Source: CAYXXN01 sp964469055
Lineage (GTDB): Bacteria > Acidobacteriota > Thermoanaerobaculia > Multivoradales > JAHEKO01
DNA: 19,119 bases
Assembly: GCA_964469055.1 (NCBI GenBank)
Contig: CAYXXN010000040.1
Location: 1-19,119, forward strand
Direction: 5' to 3'
Shown: positions 5,582 through 12,584 of the stretch, one piece after another
Layout: each line of letters opens with the position of its first letter
How positions within the stretch are numbered: the stretch's first letter is position 1
Program-made: the position numbers and the translations under genes
The notes under the pieces: model-generated
Database searches by the model: none
Seen by the model: only the letters and a program-made list of their open reading frames with translations
What the model was told of the DNA's origin: nothing

Positions 5582-6871
5582 GTGCCCGACACCTGGCCGC
5601 CCGTGCGTCGCCGCGAGATCGTCGGCTGGGCGATGTTCGACTTCGCGAACTCGGCCTACACGACGATCATCGTCACCGTCGCCTACAGCATCTATTTCAC
5701 CAAGCTCGTCGCCCCCGGCGACTCGGCCGACTTCCTGTGGGGCGTCGGCGTCTGGGCGAGCAACCTGATCGTCCTCTTGGGCTCGCCGGCCCTGGGGGCG
5801 ATGGCCGACGACTCCGGTAGGAAGAAGCTCCTCCTTGCCTTCACCTGGCTCGCCTGTGTGGCCGGCACGGCGGCGCTGTGGTTCGTCCTGCCCGGGGCCG
5901 TCGTCCTGGGGCTCGCCCTCTTCGCCCTCTCCAACGTCGCCTACTCCTTCGGCGAGAACCTGACCGCGGCCTTCCTGCCCGAGCTCGCCACCCCCGCCAC
6001 CATGGGCCGCGTCTCCGGCTTCGGTTGGGGGCTGGGGTATCTGGGGGGCCTAGGCTCCCTCTTCCTCGTCCTGCCGTTGGTCAAGCCGGGCTTCACGCTC
6101 GAGAACCTGGGCAACCTCCGCCTCGCCTGGGTCGGCACCGCCCTCTTCTTCCTCGTCGGGGCCCTCCCCACTTTTCTCTTCCTGCGCGAGCGCGCCCCGC
6201 GCGGCCCGCTGCGCAGTCTCGGCGGCTATGCGCGCGAGGGCTTCGCCCGCCTGGCGGTGACCGCGCGCGCCCTCGCCCACTTTCGTGAGCTGGCGCGCTT
6301 CCTCGCCGTCTTCTTCGTCTACTCCTGCGGCCTGACGGCGGTGATCGCCTTCGCCGCCATCTACGCCGAGCGCACGATCGGCTTCACGGGCGCCGAGATC
6401 ATCGGCCTCTTCCTGGCGCTGCAGATCTCGGCCACGCTGGGGGCGGTCCTCTTCGGCTGGATCCAGGATCGGCTGGGCGCGCCGCGCACCATCGACCTGG
6501 CGCTCTGGCTCTGGCTCGCCGTCTCGGTCGGCGCCTACCTCGCTGCGAGCAAGGCCGTCTTCTGGGCTGTCGCCATGGCCGCGGGGCTCGGCATCGGCTC
6601 CCTCCAGGCCTCCTCGCGCGCCCTCGTCGGCCTCTTCGCCCCGCGCGGCAAGAGCGCCGAGTTCTTCGGTTTCTGGGGCCTCGCCTCGCGCGCCGCCTAC
6701 ATGGTGGGACCGCTCACCTTCGGCGCCGTTTCCTCCGCCACCGGCTCGCAGCGCGCGGCGATCGCCGTCAACGGAGCTTTCTTCCTGCTCGGCCTGCTCG
6801 GCATGTGGTGGGTCGACGAGGCCCGCGGCCGCGCCGCCGCCGTCGCCTGGGAAGAGAGCCACCGCCCGTAG
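5582..6871 (+). CDS. MFS transporter, UMF1/Atg22-like family
   Basis: A polytopic inner-membrane transporter, 429 aa, with about 12 hydrophobic segments. The N-terminal signature VGWAMFDFANSAYTTIIVTVAYS is typical of the UMF1 (vacuole effluxer Atg22-like, BtlA) branch of the major facilitator superfamily. GAMADDSGRKK (about residues 72-82) corresponds to the MFS loop 2-3 motif, and IQDRLGAPRTIDLAL to the second-half equivalent. The GTG start has no Shine-Dalgarno sequence but has TACAAT 6 nt upstream. It is divergent from the SDR-RidA-crotonase operon, so uptake or efflux of a pathway substrate is possible but unproven. Its last 55 bp are duplicated on the other side of the N gap, so the end is intact but its downstream context is an assembly join. 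Confidence 0.92.
   Translation: MPDTWPPVRRREIVGWAMFDFANSAYTTIIVTVAYSIYFTKLVAPGDSADFLWGVGVWASNLIVLLGSPALGAMADDSGRKKLLLAFTWLACVAGTAALWFVLPGAVVLGLALFALSNVAYSFGENLTAAFLPELATPATMGRVSGFGWGLGYLGGLGSLFLVLPLVKPGFTLENLGNLRLAWVGTALFFLVGALPTFLFLRERAPRGPLRSLGGYAREGFARLAVTARALAHFRELARFLAVFFVYSCGLTAVIAFAAIYAERTIGFTGAEIIGLFLALQISATLGAVLFGWIQDRLGAPRTIDLALWLWLAVSVGAYLAASKAVFWAVAMAAGLGIGSLQASSRALVGLFAPRGKSAEFFGFWGLASRAAYMVGPLTFGAVSSATGSQRAAIAVNGAFFLLGLLGMWWVDEARGRAAAVAWEESHRP
6817..6871 (+). repeat. 55-bp sequence duplicated across the gap, left copy
   Basis: These are the last 55 bp of the MFS gene including its TAG, and they are identical to 6972-7026. A perfect duplicate of this length on both sides of an N block is typical of two contigs that overlap by one assembly k-mer and were scaffolded without merging. 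It is very unlikely to be a biological repeat. Confidence 0.9.
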
Positions 6872-6971
6872 NNNNNNNNNNNNNNNNNNNNNNNNNNNNN
6901 NNNNNNNNNNNNNNNNNNNNNNNNNNNNNNNNNNNNNNNNNNNNNNNNNNNNNNNNNNNNNNNNNNNNNNN
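6872..6971. other. Assembly gap (100 N)
   Basis: Exactly 100 N, a conventional placeholder length. Because the flanks share 55 identical bases, the real gap is probably zero or negative, and the MFS stop would then be followed directly by the base at 7027. Confidence 0.98.
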
Positions 6972-7026
6972 CGAGGCCCGCGGCCGCGCCGCCGCCGTCG
7001 CCTGGGAAGAGAGCCACCGCCCGTAG
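6972..7026 (+). repeat. 55-bp sequence duplicated across the gap, right copy
   Basis: Identical to 6817-6871 (the MFS gene 3' end). On the minus strand it supplies the apparent C terminus of the YoeB-like toxin. See the left copy for interpretation. Confidence 0.9.
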
Positions 7027-7277
7027 GAGAGACGGATCACCTTCACCGTGCGCTCCTCGGCGAGCACCTGGTAGACGAGCCGGTGTTGCACGTTGATCCG
7101 CCGTGAGTAGGCGCCGGCGAGGTCGCCCACCAGCTTCTCGAAGGGCGGCGGGCTGCGGAAGGGATCCTCGGCGAGCACGCCGAGCAGGTACTCGGCCTTG
7201 GGCTTCAACCCGGCGCCCGCGAGCCGCTTGGCGTCCTTCAAGGCCTGGCGGGTGAAGACCACCCGCCAGCGATTCAC
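6972..7277 (-). CDS. yoeB: Txe/YoeB-family toxin, 3' end abnormal
   Basis: A ribosome-dependent mRNA interferase toxin of the RelE/YoeB superfamily. The family core is clear: VNRWRVVFTRQALKDAKRLA, GLKPKAEYLLGVLAEDPF, PPPFEKLVGDLAGAYSRRIN, VQHRLVYQVLAEERTVKVIR. Glu47 and the Arg pair 59-60 or Arg66 match known functional positions. The usual C terminus (MWTHYE-like, with catalytic His-Tyr) is absent. After VKVIRLS the frame enters the reverse complement of the MFS gene end and stays open into the N gap. The gene is therefore truncated or fused at 7026/7027, or the contig join is wrong there. The GTG start at 7277 overlaps the antitoxin stop (GTGA), giving the standard antitoxin-toxin order. 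Confidence 0.82.
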
Positions 7278-7516
7278 CAGTCGAGTTCCTCGACGCACTG
7301 CGCGAGGGGCGTCGTCAGCCCCTCGCGGATCGACCGGGCCATCCCGGGAATGGAGGTCAAGTAGACCGTCTCCTGCAGGGCACGCCAGTCGTCCTCGGAG
7401 ACCAGCACGGCGCTCGCCCGCCGGCCCGTGATCTGGATCGGCTCGCTGCTGACGGCCACCTCGTCGAGCAGGCGATAGAGGTTGGCGCGCGCCTCGGTGG
7501 CGCTGAAGGTCTTCAT
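7274..7516 (-). CDS. yefM: Phd/YefM-family antitoxin
   Basis: An 80-residue antitoxin that binds its own promoter through the N-terminal Phd/YefM fold and neutralises the toxin with its C-terminal tail. Diagnostic segments are MKTFSATEARANLYRLLDEV, PIQITGRRASAVLVSEDDWRALQETVYL and a short acidic tail CVEELDW. I chose the ATG at 7516 because the family domain starts at this Met; an upstream in-frame start would add 22 unrelated residues and run through the promoter. TGA overlaps the toxin GTG by 4 nt, so the two are translationally coupled. A good promoter with palindromic operators lies directly upstream. Confidence 0.92.
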   Translation of the reverse strand: MKTFSATEARANLYRLLDEVAVSSEPIQITGRRASAVLVSEDDWRALQETVYLTSIPGMARSIREGLTTPLAQCVEELDW

Positions 7517-7522
7517 GGGGTA

Positions 7523-7551
7523 ACCGTACGGAAATGCGTACGGCCTGTCAA
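7523..7551 (-). promoter_or_regulatory. Toxin-antitoxin promoter with YefM-type operator
   Basis: On the minus strand, -35 TTGACA (7551-7546) is perfect, the spacer is exactly 17 bp, and the -10 is TACGGT (7528-7523). The ATG follows 6 nt after the -10, so the transcript is probably leaderless. The operator is an inverted pair CCGTACG (7524-7530) and CGTACGG (7537-7543). Each contains the palindrome CGTACG, with centres 12 bp apart. YefM proteins bind paired TGTACA-core palindromes, so this is a plausible autoregulatory site that would block the -10 region. Confidence 0.7.
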
Positions 7552-7591
7552 CCACTCGGGGCGCTGACCAGGCCTTTGGCATGAACCATCA

Positions 7592-7668
7592 GGTCACCGC
7601 TTGGTAACCGTTCGGTAACCATTGGGTAACCATTTGGTAACCATCGGGTAACCAACTGGTAACCGACT
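7592..7668. repeat. Seven GGTNACC palindromes at exact 11-bp period
   Basis: The heptamer starts at 7592, 7603, 7614, 7625, 7636, 7647 and 7658, always 11 bp apart. The first copy is GGTCACC and the other six are GGTAACC. The four bases between copies vary (for example GTTC, ATTG, ATCG, AACT). The conserved palindromic core and variable linker at about one helical turn point to protein-binding sites on one DNA face, not to a slipped minisatellite. The array lies between the creatininase stop and the toxin-antitoxin promoter, and another GGTAACC (7519-7525) overlaps that promoter's -10/start. No gene is encoded in 7552-7670. Confidence 0.9.
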
Positions 7669-7670
7669 GT

Positions 7671-8450
7671 CTACTGGAGTCCGTCGGGACCGGCCGCGGA
7701 ACTCAAGGCCTCGAGCACCGCCTCGGCCAGGATCCCACCGAGGGCGGCGATCGTCGCGCGTCCCTCGGCGGCCGTCGCCTCGCCGGGCCAGCCGAAGTAG
7801 GCCTGTGGACCGCCGGCCTCCGCAAAGCTCGCTTTGCCCGCACGGATCGCCTCCGATAGCGAGGCCGGATTGGGCGGCAGCGCCGAGCGCACCTCCTCCC
7901 GCACCAGCTCCGGCCGCGCCGCCATCACCACCGAGGTCTCGTAGCGCCCCGCATGGCAGGCTCCCGTCTTGAACTCCTCGCCCAGCCGCAGCGCCCAGGG
8001 TTTTCGCGTGAGGTCGGGAAAGACCACCGTCAGTCGAGTTGGCGCGCGCAGCGACTCGACCGCCGCGTGGAGCGAGGCCAAGTGCGCGGGGTCGAGATGG
8101 GCGTTGGCGATCGCCAGCGCCCTGACGCCGACCCCCGCCAGTGCTCGACCGATGTCCTCGACCAGCGCCGTCACCGTCCCGGCGCGCAGCGAGAGGGTGC
8201 CGGGGAAGGCCTCGGCGAAGGGGGCAGCCGAGTAGGCGAGCGCGGGAAGGACCAGCGGCAGCCACCCCGCCGCCTCGAGCCGCGGACCTGCCGCCTCGGC
8301 CATCGCCTCGGCGATGACGACGTCGGTCGCGAGCGGCAGGTGCGGCCCGTGGGCCTCCACGGCGCCGATCGGCAACAAGGCGACGACGCGAGCGCGGTCG
8401 AGGTCCCGGATCTCCAACGACGTCGCTCCGGCCCACGATCCCGGTTTCAC
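7671..8450 (-). CDS. Creatininase family amidohydrolase
   Basis: A metal-dependent amidohydrolase of the creatininase/MftE fold, 259 aa. The N-terminal metal motif LPIGAVEAHGPHLPLATDVV (27-46) supplies Glu, His and Asp ligands. GACHAGRYETSVVMAARPEL matches the conserved HAG..ETS region, and GWPGEATAAEG the late family motif. The common NGHGGN motif is replaced by ANAHLDPAHL, which retains a His and suggests a divergent subfamily whose substrate is unknown. The start is GTG at 8450, with a TAGGCT box 8 nt upstream and no Shine-Dalgarno sequence. Its neighbours (toxin-antitoxin pair and LVIVD proteins) give no pathway hint, and there is no mycofactocin gene in the window. Confidence 0.88.
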   Translation of the reverse strand: MKPGSWAGATSLEIRDLDRARVVALLPIGAVEAHGPHLPLATDVVIAEAMAEAAGPRLEAAGWLPLVLPALAYSAAPFAEAFPGTLSLRAGTVTALVEDIGRALAGVGVRALAIANAHLDPAHLASLHAAVESLRAPTRLTVVFPDLTRKPWALRLGEEFKTGACHAGRYETSVVMAARPELVREEVRSALPPNPASLSEAIRAGKASFAEAGGPQAYFGWPGEATAAEGRATIAALGGILAEAVLEALSSAAGPDGLQ

Positions 8451-8550
8451 GGCCCGGCAGCCTAGCAGGGCCGGCGCCAGTCGCTGCCTTGCGCCCTGAG
8501 GCCTGGCGCGCCTATTCTCCGTCCCGGTCTCGCTCCTCCGCTCCTTTTCG
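8451..8550 (+). promoter_or_regulatory. Divergent intergenic region, weak promoter for LVIVD gene 1
   Basis: One hundred bases separate the creatininase and the first LVIVD gene. On the plus strand, TATTCT (8513-8518) resembles a -10, with a poor TTGCGC (8489-8494) 18 bp upstream. The leader before the ATG at 8551 is pyrimidine-rich and has no Shine-Dalgarno sequence. The call is weak. Confidence 0.3.
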
Positions 8551-9903
8551 ATGCGTCGTCACCTTGCCCTCGGGCTCGTACTGCTCGCGCAACCGCCGCT
8601 CATCGCGAGCGGCCAGCAGCGCGACGACTCCGTTCCCTGCCGGTTGGAGCGCTATCTCGCCACCCACCCCGAGGGCCTGGCCGTGCCCGGCGAGGAGCCG
8701 CGCGCCGCGCTCGGAGCGACCCCGTGCCAGGACGGCTCCGCCGGCGGCTTCCCCTGCTCCAAGGTCGATCTGCTGGCCCACCTCCCGCTGTCGCAGATCG
8801 GCGGCGGGCAGGGCAGCGGCTCTTGGGGGTGGACGGATCCGCTGACCAGCGACGAGTACGCTTTGATCGGCCGCAGCAACGGCACCGCTTTCGTGCGCCT
8901 GGATGAGGCGAGCTCCGTCTACCTGGGCAACCTCCCCTCGCACTTCGGCAGCAGCAGCTGGCGCGAGATCAAGACCTACCAGACGTACGCCTACATCGTC
9001 GCCGACAACATCGGCTCGCATGGCATGCAGGTCTTCGATCTCACTCAGCTGCGCGACGTCGTCAACCCTCCCGTCACGTTCTCGGAGACCAACCACTACG
9101 ACGATTTTCAGGAGGCCCACGACCTCATCGTCAACGAGGCCACCGGCTTCCTGTATGCGGTCGGCGGCGAGACCTGCAGTGGCGACCTGCACGTCGTGGA
9201 CTTGAGCGACCCGGCCAATCCGGCGAACGCCGGCTGCATCGAGATGCCCAACGGCAGCACACACGACCTGCAGTGCGTCGTCTATCAGGGCCCCGATGTC
9301 GCCCACCAGGGCCGCGAGATCTGCTTTCTCGCCAACAACACCACGCAGAGCCCCCTGCTGACCATCGTCGACGTGACGGACAAAGCCAACCCGCAGACGC
9401 TTACCAGCTTCGCCTACCCGGACGCCGGTTTCTCGCATCAGGGCTGGCTGACCGAGGACCACCGCTACGTGATTCACGACGACGAGCTCGACGAGCTCGA
9501 TTTCCTCCACAACACCAAGACCCGCGTTTTCGACGTCTCCGACCTCGACGACCCGACGATCGCCGGCTTCACACTGGGCCCGACGCCCGCCATCGACCAC
9601 AACCAGTACGTCGTCGGCGAGTTCACCTATCAGGCCAACTACCGAGCTGGCCTGCGCGTCCTGCACTTCGACGACCTGACCACCGGCTCGCTCTCCGAGG
9701 TCGCCTTCTTCGACACTTTCCCGGCGGACGACGACGCCGACTTCCTGGGCGCCTGGAGTAACTACCCGTTCTTCGCCAGCGGCACGGTGAGCGTCGGCGA
9801 CATGGTGGGCGGCATCTTCGTCCTGCGCCCGCGCCTGGACGAGATCTTCGGCGACGGCTTCGAGAGCGGTAACACAGGCGCCTGGGACCAGACGGTGCCC
9901 TAG
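8551..9903 (+). CDS. Secreted LVIVD-repeat / choice-of-anchor-B protein (copy 1)
   Basis: A 450-residue extracytoplasmic protein of unknown role with a beta-propeller-like LVIVD repeat architecture. An N-terminal signal peptide (RRHLALGLVLLAQPPLIASG) precedes an N-terminal segment with CRLERYLATHPEGL and GGFPCSKVDLLAHLPLSQ. Repeats follow, of the type YALIGRSNGTAFVRL, QVFDLTQLRDVVNPP, LHVVDLSDPANPANAG, LTIVDVTDKANPQTL, and FDVSDLDDPTIAGF. Several Asp/His stretches (GFSHQGWLTEDHRYVIHDDE; AIDHNQYV) are typical of the choice-of-anchor-B family. The C terminus IFGDGFESGNTGAWDQTVP is a terminal tag shared with copy 2. The ATG start fits the signal peptide. It is tandem with its paralogue at 10039. 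Confidence 0.88.
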   Translation: MRRHLALGLVLLAQPPLIASGQQRDDSVPCRLERYLATHPEGLAVPGEEPRAALGATPCQDGSAGGFPCSKVDLLAHLPLSQIGGGQGSGSWGWTDPLTSDEYALIGRSNGTAFVRLDEASSVYLGNLPSHFGSSSWREIKTYQTYAYIVADNIGSHGMQVFDLTQLRDVVNPPVTFSETNHYDDFQEAHDLIVNEATGFLYAVGGETCSGDLHVVDLSDPANPANAGCIEMPNGSTHDLQCVVYQGPDVAHQGREICFLANNTTQSPLLTIVDVTDKANPQTLTSFAYPDAGFSHQGWLTEDHRYVIHDDELDELDFLHNTKTRVFDVSDLDDPTIAGFTLGPTPAIDHNQYVVGEFTYQANYRAGLRVLHFDDLTTGSLSEVAFFDTFPADDDADFLGAWSNYPFFASGTVSVGDMVGGIFVLRPRLDEIFGDGFESGNTGAWDQTVP

Positions 9904-10038
9904 GCTCACCCTCGGCGCGAGGCGAGGACCTGTGGCGCTCCGCCTTGCCGTCGGCCGCGCCCCTCGCTTATCCTGTCGGCCGCACTCACTCGGGTTCGTT
10001 CCCTCCAAATCGCTTCTCTTACTCCCCCCGGAGCCACG
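9904..10038 (+). promoter_or_regulatory. Spacer between LVIVD paralogues, possible promoter for copy 2
   Basis: The spacer is 135 bp with no ORF of note. TATCCT (9969-9974) could be a -10. A Shine-Dalgarno GGAG sits 5 nt before the ATG at 10039. No terminator hairpin with a T-run follows copy 1, so readthrough is also possible. Confidence 0.3.
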
Positions 10039-11379
10039 ATGCGCCTTCACGCCAGCCTCGCCCCGCTGCTGGCCGCGGCTCTCGCCTTGGCCGGCGCCGC
10101 CCCCCGAGAGGACGGGCCCATCCGCTGCCGGCTCGCCCGTTACCTCGCGAACCACCCCGAGGGTTTAGCACCAGCTCGCGAAGGCTCGGGGATTCGGGGG
10201 ATCGTGACCTGCGAGGGCGGGACAGCGGGCGGGTTCCCGTGCTCGGAGGTGGATTTGTTGGCCCATCTCACGCTCGCCCAGCTGGGCGGTGCAGGCAACG
10301 GCAACGACATCTGGGGCTGGACGGATCCGCTGACCGGAGTCGAGTATGCGCTCGTAGGCCTGTCCAACGGCACGGCGTTTGTCGATCTTTCCGACCCCGC
10401 CAACCCTGTTTACCTGGGAAAGCTGCCCCCCGCCACCGGCAACTCCCTCTGGCGCGACCTCGAGGTCTCCGGCGATTACGTCTTCATCGTCTCCGAGGCG
10501 AGCAGCCACGGCATGCAGATCTTTGATCTCACCGAATTGCGCGACGTCGTCAACCCGCCCGTCACGTTCACAGCGACGGACCGCTACACCGGTTTCGGCT
10601 CAGCGCACACGGTGAACATCAACCCCGATACCGGCTTCGCCTACGCCAACGGTACGGGGACCTGCAGTGGGGGGCTGCACATGGTCGACATCAACGACCC
10701 GTTGAGTGCGACCTTCGCGGGCTGCTACAGCGGCGACGGCTACACCCACGACGTCCAGTGTGTCGTCTACCACGGGCCGGACCTCGCGCACTTCGGCGAC
10801 GAGATCTGCTTCGCCTCGAACGAGGACACCGTCACCGTGGTGGACGTGACCGACAAATCGGCCCCCGTGATGCTCGATCGGCAGACGTACCCCGCCGTCG
10901 GCTACACCCACCAGGGGTGGCTGACCGAGGACCACCGGCATTTCCTTCTAGACGACGAATTCGACGAGACCAACCCCGGCGAGCCCGACACGACGAGGAC
11001 CCACGTCTTCGACGTCGACGACCTGGAGAACATCTTCGAGGTGGGCTTCACCGACGGTCCTCTCCCCGCGATCGACCACAACCAGTACGTGCGCGGCGAT
11101 CACGTCTTCCAGTCCAACTACACGGCTGGCCTGCGGATCCTCCACCTCGACGACCTCGCTACCGGCACGCTCTCCGAGGTGGCCTTCTTCGACACCTTCC
11201 CGGCCCACGATGCCCAGGATTTCGACGGCACCTGGAGCAACTACCCCTTCTACGAGAGCGGCGTCGTAGTGGTGAACGACATATCGGGCGGCCTCTTCGT
11301 CGTGCGCCCGCGCCTGCCGATCTTCGACGACGGCTTCGAGAGCGGCGATACCAGCGCCTGGAACCAGACGGTTCCGTAG
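10039..11379 (+). CDS. Secreted LVIVD-repeat / choice-of-anchor-B protein (copy 2)
   Basis: A 446-residue paralogue of the preceding gene, colinear along its whole length. The signal peptide is RLHASLAPLLAAALALAGAA. Shared landmarks are CRLARYLANHPEGL, GGTAGGFPCSEVDLLAHL, WGWTDPLTGVEYALVGLSNG, SHGMQIFDLTELRDVVNPPV, VVDVTDKSAPVML, GYTHQGWLTEDHRHFLLDDE, PAIDHNQYV, and the terminal tag IFDDGFESGDTSAWNQTVP. The mature start differs, and copy 2 has cleaner LVIVD repeats (FVDLSDPANPVYLGKL) where copy 1 is degenerate (FVRLDEASSVYLGNL). A GGAG ribosome-binding site precedes the ATG. The pair is probably the result of a local duplication. It is convergent with the REC-EAL gene, with only 20 bp between the stop codons. 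Confidence 0.88.
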   Translation: MRLHASLAPLLAAALALAGAAPREDGPIRCRLARYLANHPEGLAPAREGSGIRGIVTCEGGTAGGFPCSEVDLLAHLTLAQLGGAGNGNDIWGWTDPLTGVEYALVGLSNGTAFVDLSDPANPVYLGKLPPATGNSLWRDLEVSGDYVFIVSEASSHGMQIFDLTELRDVVNPPVTFTATDRYTGFGSAHTVNINPDTGFAYANGTGTCSGGLHMVDINDPLSATFAGCYSGDGYTHDVQCVVYHGPDLAHFGDEICFASNEDTVTVVDVTDKSAPVMLDRQTYPAVGYTHQGWLTEDHRHFLLDDEFDETNPGEPDTTRTHVFDVDDLENIFEVGFTDGPLPAIDHNQYVRGDHVFQSNYTAGLRILHLDDLATGTLSEVAFFDTFPAHDAQDFDGTWSNYPFYESGVVVVNDISGGLFVVRPRLPIFDDGFESGDTSAWNQTVP

Positions 11380-11399
11380 GCCAGAGGCGCCCCCGAGGG

Positions 11400-12584
11400 T
11401 CAGCGCGGCCCGGCGGGTGCGAGGTCCAAGAGGCCCGAGCGGACCAGCTCGCAGGCCGGCAAGGGCTTGGAGAAGAGGTACCCCTGCGCGTAGTCGATGC
11501 CCAACTCCGGCAGGAGCGCGGCATCGTCGGCCGTCTCCACACCCTCCATGATGGTGGCCGTGCCGGCGCGGGCGGCCATCTCGGCAGTCGAGCGCACGAT
11601 GATCTGGCACAGCGGGTCGCCGGCGAGGTCGCGACTGAAGGTGCCGGAGATCTTCAGGAAGTCCGGCCGCAGCTCCTTGAACAGGTTGAGGTTGGACGAG
11701 CCTTCGCCGAAGTCGTCGAGAGCCACTTGGAAGCCGAGTCGGCGCACGGAGGCGATGGCGGCGCCGAAGGCCCGGCGGTTGACGATGCTCTGCTGCTCGT
11801 TGAGCTCGAGGACGATGCTGTCCGGGGCGAGGGAGGCCGCATCCACAGCCTCGAAGAGGCGGGCATCGAACTCCGGATGCGTCATCGACCGCGGCTGAAC
11901 GTTCAGGAAAACCTTGACCTCCGCGCCGAGCGCCCTCACCTCTTCGAGAGCGGCGTGGATGCAAATCATGTCCACCTCGAACAACAACTCCTTCCGTGCC
12001 GCATAGCCGAAGAGGATCGCCGGGTTACCGAGCAAGGTGGTTCCCGGTCCACGGGCCAGGCTCTCGACCCCGAACAGGGAGTGCGGACCTCCGGCCAGAC
12101 CGAGCTTCATCACCGGCTGGAGCACGGAGCGAAGGGATCCGGCGGCGAGGAAGTCGTCGAGGTCTTCCACCCGCTCTACCGGCCCGTCTGGCCCCCCCGA
12201 AGCCTCGACCCCACCGGCCTGGTCGCGGTGCTGGAAGAGGATCCGTCGCAACTCGGCCAGGCCCGCCGGCTTCTCCAACACCGCCTCCGCGCCCAGCATG
12301 CCGGCGAGAGTCCGCACCTCGGTGTTCACGAAGCCCGAGAGGACGTAGACCCGCATGTCCGGGAAATGGGTGGCGACGAAGCGGATCAGCCTCATGCCCT
12401 CCAAGCCTCCCAGCCGGGAGAGGTTGAGGTCGGTGACCAGCACGTCGTAGCGGAAAGCGGCGAGGAGGGTCTCGGCCGCCTCGATCTCGCGGCAGGTCGT
12501 CAGGTGGATCCCCGGCGCGCGCAGGCGCACGATCAGCGTCTCCACGACCAGTGGGTCGTCGTCGAGCACGAGCACCTCGAGCAC
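11400..12584 (-). CDS. Response regulator with EAL domain (c-di-GMP phosphodiesterase)
   Basis: A two-component output protein, 394 aa. An N-terminal receiver domain (1-120) has the acidic pocket Asp8-Asp10, phospho-acceptor Asp52 (VTDLNL), Ser83 and Lys105 (EKP), so it looks phosphorylatable. A linker (about 121-145) leads to an EAL domain (about 150-390) with the metal and catalytic set present: Glu174 (ESL), Asn228 (FLNVQ), Glu260, Asp290-Asp291 (DDFGEG), Lys311, Glu347 (MEGVET) and Gln367. Loop 6 is DFGEGSSNL where DFGTGYSSL is usual. c-di-GMP hydrolysis controlled by phosphorylation is therefore likely. The GTG start at 12584 has TATACT 6 nt upstream and no Shine-Dalgarno sequence. It is divergent from the peptide-prenyltransferase-kinase genes and is the only response regulator in the window, so it is their probable partner. 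Confidence 0.92.
   Translation of the reverse strand: MLEVLVLDDDPLVVETLIVRLRAPGIHLTTCREIEAAETLLAAFRYDVLVTDLNLSRLGGLEGMRLIRFVATHFPDMRVYVLSGFVNTEVRTLAGMLGAEAVLEKPAGLAELRRILFQHRDQAGGVEASGGPDGPVERVEDLDDFLAAGSLRSVLQPVMKLGLAGGPHSLFGVESLARGPGTTLLGNPAILFGYAARKELLFEVDMICIHAALEEVRALGAEVKVFLNVQPRSMTHPEFDARLFEAVDAASLAPDSIVLELNEQQSIVNRRAFGAAIASVRRLGFQVALDDFGEGSSNLNLFKELRPDFLKISGTFSRDLAGDPLCQIIVRSTAEMAARAGTATIMEGVETADDAALLPELGIDYAQGYLFSKPLPACELVRSGLLDLAPAGPR

Noticed and set aside
6817..7026. Biological direct repeat or target-site duplication
   Set aside because: It is perfectly identical, ends exactly at a 100-N block and is 55 bp long. A k-mer overlap artefact explains it better.
7592..7668. CRISPR array
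   Set aside because: The period is 11 bp with a 7-bp core, with no 25-40 bp repeats, no spacers and no cas genes.
8512..10155. A 547-codon minus-strand frame across the LVIVD gene
   Set aside because: It is antisense to a protein with a clear signal peptide and repeats, and it has no recognisable domain.
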